NCBI GenBank assembly: GCA_030540495.1
Contig: JAUNWC010000135.1
Coordinates: 1-5,129 of the forward strand
Reading direction: 5' to 3'
DNA from: Bacteroidota bacterium
Lineage (GTDB): Bacteria; Bacteroidota; Bacteroidia; Bacteroidales; P3
Length of the DNA stretch: 5,129 nt
Numbering within the stretch: the stretch's first letter is position 1; the number at the start of each line of letters is the position of its first letter. Below, in pieces: positions 1 through 5,129 of the stretch. The notes beneath the pieces were generated by a model that saw only the letters and a list, made by a program, of their open reading frames with translations, had not been told where the DNA came from and did not search any database. The position numbers and the translations under genes were made by a program.

Positions 1-14
1 TTCTTTATTCTCAT
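1..14 (-). CDS. Start of an unidentified gene (first four codons only)
   Basis: An ATG on the minus strand at 14-12 opens a frame reading M-R-I-K before the window ends. It is treated as a real gene start because it has an AAGGAG Shine-Dalgarno at 28-23, eight bases upstream, and a full Bacteroidota-type promoter at 75-44 giving a short leader of roughly 20-25 bases. It has the same orientation as the VanZ-like gene, whose stop lies 158 bases upstream. The product cannot be identified from four residues. Confidence 0.6.
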
Positions 15-22
15 CCTAAATT

Positions 23-28
23 CTCCTT
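23..28 (-). promoter_or_regulatory. Shine-Dalgarno AAGGAG of the left-edge gene
   Basis: AAGGAG is read on the minus strand with eight bases before the ATG at 14. Good Shine-Dalgarno sequences are uncommon in Bacteroidota and none of the other genes here has one this strong, so it helps fix the start of the truncated gene. Confidence 0.6.
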
Positions 29-43
29 AATTTTTTGAAGTAT

Positions 44-75
44 CAAAATTACAACTTTTTTATAAAACTGGCAAA
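44..75 (-). promoter_or_regulatory. Bacteroidota-type promoter for the left-edge gene
   Basis: On the minus strand a TTTG -33 element (75-72) is followed after 20 bases by TAATTTTG (51-44), an exact match to the TAnnTTTG -7 consensus of Bacteroidota sigma-ABfr promoters. The spacing is in the usual range. Transcription would start a few bases further on, leaving a leader of about 23 bases that contains the AAGGAG site. The rest of the gap between this promoter and the VanZ-like stop (76-172) is very AT-rich, and I see no gene or convincing terminator in it. Confidence 0.7.
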
Positions 76-172
76 TTATTTTTCTTTTTTTTACAATTTA
101 TTGCCATATAGAAGGAATTAAAGCATAGTATATTTATTTTATAATTAGATGGTTATAAAAAATTTTTCTTTC

Positions 173-592
173 TCAAAAAGGTATATTCTTTTTTATTCTT
201 TTGTGCAAAAAATTTATCACCAAAACAGCCACCACAGAGGCTAAAATATCAAAAAACAAATCGGCTAATGAAAAATTTCTTTTGGCTGTGTTGTAAGTTA
301 TGCCCTGCAATATTTCGGTAAAAAGTCCAAAAATAGAGATAGATAAAACAACTATTTTGCTTATGCGCGAGAATTTATAACCCTTTCTTAGTTCTATGGA
401 GCGAAAAAGCAACCAACTTTCGCAGAAAAACATAAGGAAATGCACGACCTTGTCGCTATGTTTCCAAAGAACTATCTTGGGAGTATTGGAAAAAAGGTTA
501 GCAGGCAAGAGCAAAAGAGTAGTAATAACAATGGTGCAAACAACAAACAAAAAGTAATAAACTTTGTTACCAAAAATATATGAATTTTTCAT
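173..592 (-). CDS. VanZ-like small integral membrane protein
   Basis: A 139-residue protein with about four hydrophobic membrane segments (roughly residues 12-30, 48-64, 78-97 and 107-129) and a basic C-terminal tail. Polar residues typical of VanZ-like proteins sit at the membrane edges: DKVVH at 47-51, ExxQ at 93-96, and RNFSLAD at 105-111 followed by D115. The length is normal for the short single-domain form. The biochemical role of VanZ-like proteins is not established. The name comes from a teicoplanin-resistance gene, but chromosomal homologues in Bacteroidota should not be read as resistance genes. The ATG at 592 is the only plausible start, since the next Met is residue 54. It has no Shine-Dalgarno and begins six bases after the T-run of a hairpin terminator downstream of gcvH. 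I see no promoter of its own in the 69-base gap, so expression probably depends on read-through from gcvH. Family call good, function unknown. Confidence 0.85.
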   Translation of the reverse strand: MKNSYIFGNKVYYFLFVVCTIVITTLLLLPANLFSNTPKIVLWKHSDKVVHFLMFFCESWLLFRSIELRKGYKFSRISKIVVLSISIFGLFTEILQGITYNTAKRNFSLADLFFDILASVVAVLVINFLHKRIKKNIPF

Positions 593-598
593 CTGTAT

Positions 599-639
599 AA
601 AAAATTATAGGGGTCTTGCTCAAAAAGAATAAGACCCCT
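599..639 (-). terminator. Intrinsic terminator or attenuator after gcvH
   Basis: The arms at 639-631 and 617-609 (AGGGGTCTT and AAGACCCCT on the minus strand) form a perfect 9-bp stem with a 13-base loop. They are followed by ATAA and a run of six T (604-599). It is the most GC-rich stretch of this gap and lies 22 bases after the gcvH stop. On the opposite strand the following T-run is poor, so it is oriented to act on gcvH transcripts. Its end is only six bases from the VanZ-like start codon, so it could also reduce expression of that gene. Confidence 0.8.
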
Positions 640-661
640 CTTTATAAAAAATGCTTATTGA

Positions 662-1042
662 TTAAAGTCCAATGTATTTTGTATAAGCCTCTGCATCCAT
701 AAGAGCATCAGCCTCTTTAACGTCTGTCATTTCTATTTTTATAATCCATCCTTCGCCGTATGGGGCAGAATTGATAGAAGCGGCATTGTCTTCCAATGAT
801 GCATTAACCTCTAATACTTTGCCAGATACAGGCATACAAAGGTCTGAAACAGTCTTAACAGCCTCTATAGAGCCAAAAGCCTCTTTTGCCTCTAATTCTT
901 CTCCTTCTGTATCTACATCAACATAAACTATATCACCCAATTCGTGTTGTGCATAATCTGTTATACCAACGTATGCTACTTCTCCTTCTATTCTCAACCA
1001 TTCATGGTCTTCAGAATATTTTAAATTTTGTGGAATATTCAT
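662..1042 (-). CDS. gcvH: Glycine cleavage system H protein
   Basis: H protein is the lipoyl-carrying shuttle of the cytoplasmic glycine cleavage system. Its lipoamide arm accepts the aminomethyl group from the P protein (glycine decarboxylase), presents it to the T protein, and is reoxidised by the L protein. The 126-residue length is the family norm and the whole protein aligns with it. It has the N-terminal DHEWLRIEG (12-20), GITDYAQHELGDIVYVD (26-42), the lipoylation region GSIEAVKTVSDL (57-68) with K63 as the lipoyl lysine, PVSGKVLEVN (71-80), and the C-terminal GEGWIIKIE (96-104). The ATG at 1042 gives the standard N-terminus MNIPQNLKYS. The partner genes gcvP, gcvT and lpd are not in the window; gcvH is often unlinked from them in Bacteroidota. 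It has its own -7 box about 70 bases upstream and a strong hairpin terminator downstream. Nothing is missing from the sequence. Confidence 0.97.
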   Translation of the reverse strand: MNIPQNLKYSEDHEWLRIEGEVAYVGITDYAQHELGDIVYVDVDTEGEELEAKEAFGSIEAVKTVSDLCMPVSGKVLEVNASLEDNAASINSAPYGEGWIIKIEMTDVKEADALMDAEAYTKYIGL

Positions 1043-1111
1043 TATTTCGTCTTTTTATTTTGGTTATTATTAAATTATTTTTCTCGCATTTATAAAGTCA
1101 AAACTCGTTTG

Positions 1112-1119
1112 CAAAGATA
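1112..1119 (-). promoter_or_regulatory. Probable gcvH promoter, -7 box
   Basis: TATCTTTG on the minus strand (1119-1112), followed by CAAA, is an exact TAnnTTTG -7 box in the gap between the protease stop and gcvH. I find no clear TTG -33 element 19-21 bases upstream, where the DNA is only AT-rich, so the call rests on one box. It implies a leader of about 60 bases before the gcvH ATG, with no Shine-Dalgarno and no recognisable riboswitch fold. Confidence 0.55.
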
Positions 1120-1159
1120 CAATTTTTATTTTAAGATAGATATAAAAACACAAATTATT

Positions 1160-3325
1160 TTATTTTTTCACAAATTTATTTTGATAAACGTTTTCTCCAT
1201 CCCTAATGCAAATGATATAAACTCCGCTACTTAGAGAAGAAATATCTATTTGAGAATTATTGACTTTGGTATTTAAAACTACCCTTGAGGTCATATCCAA
1301 AATTGTTACCATGCCTTTGATTTGGAAGTTTTTAAGGTACAATATATTTTGAGCAGGTACAGGATATAGTCCAAGAGTATTAAAGTTGTTTATTTGACTT
1401 AAACCAACCTTTGCCTCTGCTCTTTGAACGGCTTTATATGTGTTTATATTGCCATAGCCCCAAATATCGTTAGGGCAAGTACCTGAATTAACATTGGTAT
1501 CTGCGGTTTGAATAATAATGTCTTTTACTTCTTGAGGCGAAAGATAAGGATTGGCTTCCAACATAAGAGCAACACTTCCTGTTACCATAGGGCAGGACAT
1601 AGAAGTGCCAGAAACTGCTGAAAAAGGATAGTCTTTGCCTTCAAAATTAGTTGTTATAGTCATCAGAGAAGAAGTGGTAAAAGAAGAAACGGAGGAAACT
1701 ATACTCTGTCCCGGAGCCACTATCTCGGGTTTTAAATAAGGACAAAGCGTAGGACCCTTAGAGGAAAACAAGGCTATGGTTGAAGGTTGATTTACTTTCC
1801 TTGCTTTGGTTGCTCCAACGGTTATAACCTTTTCAGCCACAGCAGGCTCGCTTATTCCATATTCAGAATTGCCTGCCAAGAATCCCTCCTTGCTATCCAT
1901 AAAATCGTATCCCCAATTGCCAACGGCTGTAGTAAGGCACGCCACATTCCAAGCATGAACTTTTCCTCCATTGGCTTTAATGCATAAAACAACGTGGGTA
2001 AAACTATTATCTAATTTAGTCTTTCTTACTTCCCAATCTATCAAAGGTCTATTATCTGCAGGGTAGCGAGAAGATGCTCTGTATATAATAGTATCTCCTT
2101 CTTCTACCACAAACATAGTATCGCCTATAACACTGCCATCGCACAACAAAACATTGCTTTCATGTACCTTTTGCCAAAGTCTGTCATAGATTTCTATTTT
2201 GGTAGAAAAAGTTGTATTATCCTCTCCTTGCAAAGTAACGGTCTCTCCCCAATAGTTTGATACAGAGGAAGTGCCAAAACCAACTTCTGTTTTTAAGGTA
2301 TCTGTTGTATTGGAAAAATCTGCTTCCAAATGGAATTTTTCTTCTCCATTGTTGCCAGCAGAAACAGTAAAAACAACACTATCTTGCTCAGACATATCAT
2401 TGATAAACTCGTCTAACATAGAACTTCCATCCATATATCCATAAATATAAAGCCCCCAAGAATTATTGATAACCAAACGTTTGCCCAATTGTTTAGCATA
2501 ATCTCTCATCCAAGCAAAAGCATCCAAAACAGAGGTCTCGTCAGGTATCCAAGTACAAAATAACCATTCCACCTCAGGAGCCACTCCTTTATATACAGTA
2601 GAGGCTCCGCCACCTCCGGTTATACCAGCAACATGGGTTGCATGATAACCATATCCATAAATATTAGCAGTATCGCACTGAGCGTTTAGTAAATCATTTT
2701 TTCCCTCTATCAATGTGCCGTATGAAAATCCTTCTGGTACAGGTCCCGATGTTCTAAATTGGTCCCAAGCCGCAAGTATTCTATATTCTTGCATAAGAGT
2801 ATCATAGAAATTAGGGTGTGTGTAATCTATACCCCAATCGGCAACACCTACAATTACCCCTTTGCCCGTATATCCCCTCTCCAAATCCAAACCTTCCCAG
2901 ACCTCAGGTACGTGCATAGTTTTGGTACTAATATTAAGCAAAGGACTAACGGCTTTGCGAGCAGTTTCTATTTCTATTATTTCGCTCTGCTCACAAAATC
3001 TTGCCAATTCCTCTGTATTTATTTTAAGAGTTAGTATTCTTCCCTGTCTTGAACCCAAAATAACATCATAGTTTTTGAGAAAAGAAAGGTCGTTGTTTTT
3101 ATCCACTTTTACCAATAGGGATATATATTCCTTACCATCAATATTATACAAACAAAATCTATCCGAAAAGGCATTTTGAAGCAGAGGATTTTTATTCTCT
3201 TTATGAGAAAGAAAAGTATTAACCCCATTGCCTTTGATTGGCAACAAAGAGGGCTTTGGCATCTGTTGTGCTTGCAAAGATAAGACGCAAACAACCAACA
3301 ATAAGTAAGATACAATTTTTTTCAT
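1160..3325 (-). CDS. Secreted subtilisin-like (S8) serine protease with T9SS sorting domain
   Basis: A 721-residue exported endopeptidase precursor. In order it has a signal peptide (1 to about 19, cleavage near LQA/Q), an N-terminal propeptide-like region (about 21-135), and an S8 catalytic domain (about 150-635). The catalytic residues are visible: D163 in VADWGID, H228 in GYHATHVAG, oxyanion N325 in SAGNNG, and S575 in SGTSMSCP. Between N325 and the resumption of the S8 fold at PAVAEKVITVGA (495-505) lies an insertion of about 150 residues, beta-rich in appearance. The C-terminus (about 648-721) is a type A T9SS sorting domain: LYPVPAQN (653-660), an ILDMTSRVV strand, DISSLSSGVYII (694-705), and a basic end KFVKK. 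The product should cross the outer membrane by T9SS and be cell-surface attached or released. The gene follows FKBP by 27 bases, indicating one operon. Oddities are W164 after the catalytic Asp, HAT in place of HGT, and 11 cysteines in the mature protein. The substrate is unknown. Confidence 0.93.
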   Translation of the reverse strand: MKKIVSYLLLVVCVLSLQAQQMPKPSLLPIKGNGVNTFLSHKENKNPLLQNAFSDRFCLYNIDGKEYISLLVKVDKNNDLSFLKNYDVILGSRQGRILTLKINTEELARFCEQSEIIEIETARKAVSPLLNISTKTMHVPEVWEGLDLERGYTGKGVIVGVADWGIDYTHPNFYDTLMQEYRILAAWDQFRTSGPVPEGFSYGTLIEGKNDLLNAQCDTANIYGYGYHATHVAGITGGGGASTVYKGVAPEVEWLFCTWIPDETSVLDAFAWMRDYAKQLGKRLVINNSWGLYIYGYMDGSSMLDEFINDMSEQDSVVFTVSAGNNGEEKFHLEADFSNTTDTLKTEVGFGTSSVSNYWGETVTLQGEDNTTFSTKIEIYDRLWQKVHESNVLLCDGSVIGDTMFVVEEGDTIIYRASSRYPADNRPLIDWEVRKTKLDNSFTHVVLCIKANGGKVHAWNVACLTTAVGNWGYDFMDSKEGFLAGNSEYGISEPAVAEKVITVGATKARKVNQPSTIALFSSKGPTLCPYLKPEIVAPGQSIVSSVSSFTTSSLMTITTNFEGKDYPFSAVSGTSMSCPMVTGSVALMLEANPYLSPQEVKDIIIQTADTNVNSGTCPNDIWGYGNINTYKAVQRAEAKVGLSQINNFNTLGLYPVPAQNILYLKNFQIKGMVTILDMTSRVVLNTKVNNSQIDISSLSSGVYIICIRDGENVYQNKFVKK

Positions 3326-3352
3326 CTTTTAACAAAATTTATTTTTATACTC

Positions 3353-4069
3353 CTATCCTTTTAGGACTTTTATAACTTCTATTTCACATTTTTGCAGTTT
3401 TGGATTGTCTCCATAGCCTATGTTTGGGTGAAACCATATAATATAACGTGAGCCTGCATTCATTAAACAAAGAGCCTCTTGCTCGGCTTGACACAAACCA
3501 TCTATGCTTATGGGACCAGGCTTTTTGTTCTGCTCGTTTATATTGCTCCTTACCTTTTCCATAGTGTTGTTTTGAGAAAGTTCATAATAGGTGTATTTCA
3601 TTATTACCCTATCTCCATTACCAATGGAAGGCTTCTCGCCTTTTCCTTGTTTTAAGACTTTGTACTGCAAGCCACTTGTGGTGGTTATTACATCTTTTTC
3701 TTCTCTGTTCTTAGCAAGAAATTGCTCTGCTCGTTCTATATCTGGTCTTGCTGCCTCAGAATACTTCCTTTGTACGTTCTCCATACTTTGCCTAAGATAT
3801 TCCATAGCAATGGCTTCCATAGTTGCCTCATCCCAAACCTCAGAAGTGTCTTTGTTATAGGCTTGCTTAAAAGCCCTCGTATATACCTCTGCATTGACAG
3901 GAGTATTTGAGTCCATAGTGGCTTGCATACCATTTAAATAACCAAGTGCAAAGGAAGCGGAGTCTTTCAAATCTTTTAGTTCCTCTATGCTTACTTTGTT
4001 TTCCTTTGTTGAACAGGAAGAAAAAACAAAAGCAAACATCAAAGCAACAAATAATAACTTTTTTATCAT
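3353..4069 (-). CDS. FKBP-type peptidyl-prolyl isomerase homologue, lipoprotein, degenerate active site
   Basis: A 238-residue protein with a lipoprotein signal peptide ending FSSC (C19 lipidated), a helical charged N-terminal region (about 27-125) like the dimerisation domain of Mip/FkpA-type FKBPs, and a C-terminal FKBP domain (about 126-238). That domain begins with TSGLQYKVLKQGKG (131-144) and ends with HPNIGYGD (214-221) and a final IEVIKVLKG strand. FKBPs accelerate cis-trans isomerisation of Xaa-Pro bonds and can act as chaperones; this one would be membrane-anchored in the periplasm. By eye alignment to FKBP12, the Tyr of the GYG segment is kept. The FDS motif is replaced (MEK, 170-172) and the pocket-floor Trp appears to be Glu (E196 in CQAEQEAL), so catalytic activity is doubtful. 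It is the first gene of a probable operon with the T9SS protease and has a promoter just upstream. It recalls the gliding/T9SS-associated FKBP lipoprotein GldI, but I cannot assign it as such. Confidence 0.88.
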   Translation of the reverse strand: MIKKLLFVALMFAFVFSSCSTKENKVSIEELKDLKDSASFALGYLNGMQATMDSNTPVNAEVYTRAFKQAYNKDTSEVWDEATMEAIAMEYLRQSMENVQRKYSEAARPDIERAEQFLAKNREEKDVITTTSGLQYKVLKQGKGEKPSIGNGDRVIMKYTYYELSQNNTMEKVRSNINEQNKKPGPISIDGLCQAEQEALCLMNAGSRYIIWFHPNIGYGDNPKLQKCEIEVIKVLKG

Positions 4070-4093
4070 AAACTTGTCGTATTATTCTCCGTG

Positions 4094-4123
4094 CAAAATT
4101 ATAAATTATTATATAAATACAAA
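4094..4123 (-). promoter_or_regulatory. Promoter of the FKBP-protease operon
   Basis: On the minus strand TTTG (4123-4120) and TAATTTTG (4101-4094) are separated by 18 bases, a close match to the Bacteroidota -33/-7 pattern. The leader to the FKBP ATG at 4069 would be about 17-20 bases and carries a weak CGGAG. The -33 element sits immediately beside the distal rightward -7 box at 4126-4133, so the two divergent promoters abut. Confidence 0.65.
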
Positions 4124-4125
4124 AA

Positions 4126-4133
4126 TATCTTTG
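4126..4133 (+). promoter_or_regulatory. Distal -7 box of the outer-membrane barrel gene
   Basis: TATCTTTG, an exact TAnnTTTG box, is followed by CAAAAAA. It would give a leader of about 55 bases for the gene at 4197. No TTG is visible at -33, so it is less certain than the proximal copy. The box and its A-run are the first copy of a 15-base direct repeat whose second copy starts 38 bases downstream. Confidence 0.4.
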
Positions 4134-4163
4134 CAAAAAAATACGTAAAAAAAAGAAATACAC

Positions 4164-4171
4164 TATCTTTG
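4164..4171 (+). promoter_or_regulatory. Proximal -7 box of the outer-membrane barrel gene
   Basis: An exact TATCTTTG lies 25 bases before the ATG at 4197, which would give a leader of roughly 20 bases, like the other promoters here. The -33 region is a purine-rich A tract with no TTG. The leader has no Shine-Dalgarno, as is common in Bacteroidota. Confidence 0.55.
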
Positions 4172-4196
4172 CAAAAAATAACACAATACAAAGAGT

Positions 4197-4892
4197 ATGA
4201 AGAAAATCTTATTTTATTTATTGATAACACTTTGCCTTACCTCTAATATTCATGCACAAGAAATAGAAGAAGAAGTATATACAGAGGGATATTATGGTTT
4301 TGATTTTGGGCTGTATTATATGCATTTCAAAGGCAACAACAATATAAAAACAATTGATTTAGAAGAAAATACTTGGAATGGTTTGGGAATATATATGGCA
4401 AGAGAATTTTGGGACAAGAATAAAATAAATCTTTTTATAGATTTGGGTTTGGATGTGAGTTGGTTTAAAGATATTTTTATGGTGGATATTCCCTTAGCAT
4501 TAAATTTGGGATGTAAGTTCTTGGAAATTCCTCAAAGGGATATTAGTTTTATGCTTCACGCTGGAATAGGTTATTTTTATTCTTCAATGAGAGTCTTTGA
4601 TGATAAAAACATTGGAGGCTTTGATTTGTATAGAGACGAACATTTGGAACAGCACTCTGCTTTTGTTCCCTTTGGAATAAGATTTTATTACAAACACTTT
4701 TTCTCCGATTTTACTTATAGATTAAGATTTGCAAAAAATAAAGTCAGCATAAAAGAAGACGTTGAAGATGGTATGTTTTATTATAGCGATTATGCAGATT
4801 TGTTCTATAAAAGGAATTTGATAAATAGTAATTATAAAATAAAAAATTTGGATATATCTAACTGGTGTGTAACCATAGGTTTTAGGTTCTAA
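4197..4892 (+). CDS. Predicted outer-membrane beta-barrel protein, unassigned family
   Basis: I do not recognise a specific family. The 231-residue product starts with a signal peptide (MKK, hydrophobic 4-15, cleavage near HA/Q at 20-21). The mature part is rich in alternating hydrophobic-polar, aromatic strands, at roughly 32-44, 60-71, 76-90, 96-110, 116-130, 153-168, 169-180 and 218-231. That is about eight, the size of a small 8-stranded barrel. It ends VTIGFRF with a terminal Phe, the usual C-terminal signal recognised by the BAM barrel-assembly machinery. An acidic stretch after the signal peptide (EIEEEVYTE, 22-30) and charged loops around 184-200 would face outside the barrel. It would sit in the outer membrane; no ligand or enzyme motif is visible. 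It is transcribed alone, divergently from FKBP, and converges with the DUF2400 gene. The ATG at 4197 is fixed by the signal peptide. A conserved hypothetical is the safest name. Confidence 0.8.
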   Translation: MKKILFYLLITLCLTSNIHAQEIEEEVYTEGYYGFDFGLYYMHFKGNNNIKTIDLEENTWNGLGIYMAREFWDKNKINLFIDLGLDVSWFKDIFMVDIPLALNLGCKFLEIPQRDISFMLHAGIGYFYSSMRVFDDKNIGGFDLYRDEHLEQHSAFVPFGIRFYYKHFFSDFTYRLRFAKNKVSIKEDVEDGMFYYSDYADLFYKRNLINSNYKIKNLDISNWCVTIGFRF

Positions 4893-4895
4893 ATT

Positions 4896-5129
4896 TTATT
4901 TATTATTTACTCCATAACCAAAGAGAGCAAAATCGCCAAGCGTAGGGTCAAAAGGAAAAACTTCTTTCATTTGTTGGGTTATTTCTTTTGCGGTTTTAAA
5001 ATCGGCAGTCTTTCTTTGTGTAAGTCCAAGTTGTCTTGCCTGTTGAAAAACATGAGTATCCACAGGAATAATCAAATCCTTAGGAGAAATTATATCCCAA
5101 ATACCAAAATCTACAATACCGTCTCTTCT
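4896..5129 (-). CDS. DUF2400/TIGR02757 family protein, C-terminal 77 residues
   Basis: The minus strand from the window edge reads open to a TAA at 4898-4896, giving 77 residues that are the C-terminal end of a larger protein; the start lies beyond the window. The pattern VDFGIWDIISPKDLIIPVD, then THVFQQARQLGLTQRKTADF, then GDFALFGYGV matches my memory of the C-terminus of the uncharacterised TIGR02757 (DUF2400) family, usually about 250 residues and common in Bacteroidota. The part IPVDTHVFQQARQLGL also resembles the segment of HhH-GPD DNA glycosylases (endonuclease III) that holds the catalytic Asp, which hints at a DNA-repair-like fold; that link is inference. No iron-sulfur cysteine cluster follows. 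The gene converges on the barrel gene with a 3-base gap and no terminator hairpin between them. Confidence 0.8.
   Translation of the reverse strand, partial: RRDGIVDFGIWDIISPKDLIIPVDTHVFQQARQLGLTQRKTADFKTAKEITQQMKEVFPFDPTLGDFALFGYGVNNK

Larger units (their letters stand above)
4126..4178 (+). repeat. Direct repeat of a promoter element, two copies of 15 bases
   Basis: TATCTTTGCAAAAAA occurs at 4126-4140 and again at 4164-4178, identical and 38 bases apart start to start. Each copy is a complete -7 box with the A-run that follows it. The likely readings are tandem promoters or a duplicated promoter segment. The 38-base step is a little under four helical turns. Confidence 0.7.

Noticed and set aside
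76..172. Terminator after the VanZ-like gene
   Set aside because: Only a 5-bp all-AT stem (TTATA/TATAA near 135-156) is visible, which is expected by chance in such AT-rich DNA.
173..592. VanZ-like protein as an antibiotic-resistance gene
   Set aside because: Similarity is only to the broad VanZ-like family. No vanA-type cluster genes are near, and such proteins are widespread in genomes without glycopeptide resistance.
1043..1159. Glycine riboswitch upstream of gcvH
   Set aside because: The leader from the predicted start is only about 60 AT-rich bases with no paired arms longer than four, far too short for the known glycine riboswitch.
886..1234. Plus-strand open frames across gcvH and the gcvH-protease gap
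   Set aside because: They lie antisense to a certain gcvH or in AT-rich spacer, their translations are low-complexity Leu/Phe-rich, and they have no promoter or family resemblance.
2759..3071. Plus-strand open frames within the protease gene
   Set aside because: They are antisense to the propeptide and catalytic Asp region, with no start signals or recognisable product.
3736..4184. Minus-strand open frames overlapping the FKBP gene in other frames
   Set aside because: The FKBP frame is clearly coding (lipobox, FKBP domain). The alternatives run through its promoter or have no domain features.
1..5129. A new defence, mobile or CRISPR-type system
   Set aside because: I see no spaced repeats, transposase, integrase, toxin-antitoxin pair, reverse transcriptase or nuclease cassette. 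All genes but the barrel protein and the cut-off left-edge gene fall in recognisable chromosomal families.

Overview
The window looks like a piece of an AT-rich Bacteroidota genome, most likely an anaerobic, uncultured-type member of the order Bacteroidales. The supporting evidence is a C-terminal type A type IX secretion (T9SS) sorting domain on a subtilisin-like protease, TAnnTTTG-type -7 promoter boxes in the intergenic gaps, weak or absent Shine-Dalgarno sequences before most genes, a DUF2400/TIGR02757 protein, and a lipoprotein FKBP. The order-level placement is inference.

Layout, left to right. At the left edge, a minus-strand gene enters the window with only its first four codons, behind a clear promoter and a good Shine-Dalgarno (14-75). 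Next, all on the minus strand and read right to left, come a lipoprotein FKBP-type prolyl isomerase homologue (4069-3353), a secreted S8 serine protease with a T9SS tail (3325-1160), glycine cleavage protein H (gcvH, 1042-662) and a small VanZ-like membrane protein (592-173). FKBP and protease are 27 bases apart and look like one operon. gcvH has its own -7 box. A strong hairpin with a T-run lies between gcvH and the VanZ-like gene and ends only 6 bases before the VanZ start codon.

To the right, a short divergent promoter region (4070-4196) drives FKBP leftward and a 231-residue predicted outer-membrane beta-barrel protein (4197-4892) rightward. The barrel gene converges, with a 3-base gap, on the 3' end of a DUF2400/TIGR02757 gene (4896 to beyond 5129).

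How the genes relate: gcvH is central one-carbon/glycine metabolism. The FKBP-protease pair suggests export and envelope folding, with the FKBP lipoprotein a plausible folding helper for the secreted protease, although its prolyl isomerase active site looks degenerate. The barrel protein fits the same envelope theme but is separately transcribed. I see no mobile element, CRISPR array, RNA gene or defence system. This is a largely ordinary chromosomal region with a few points of regulatory and protein-family interest.
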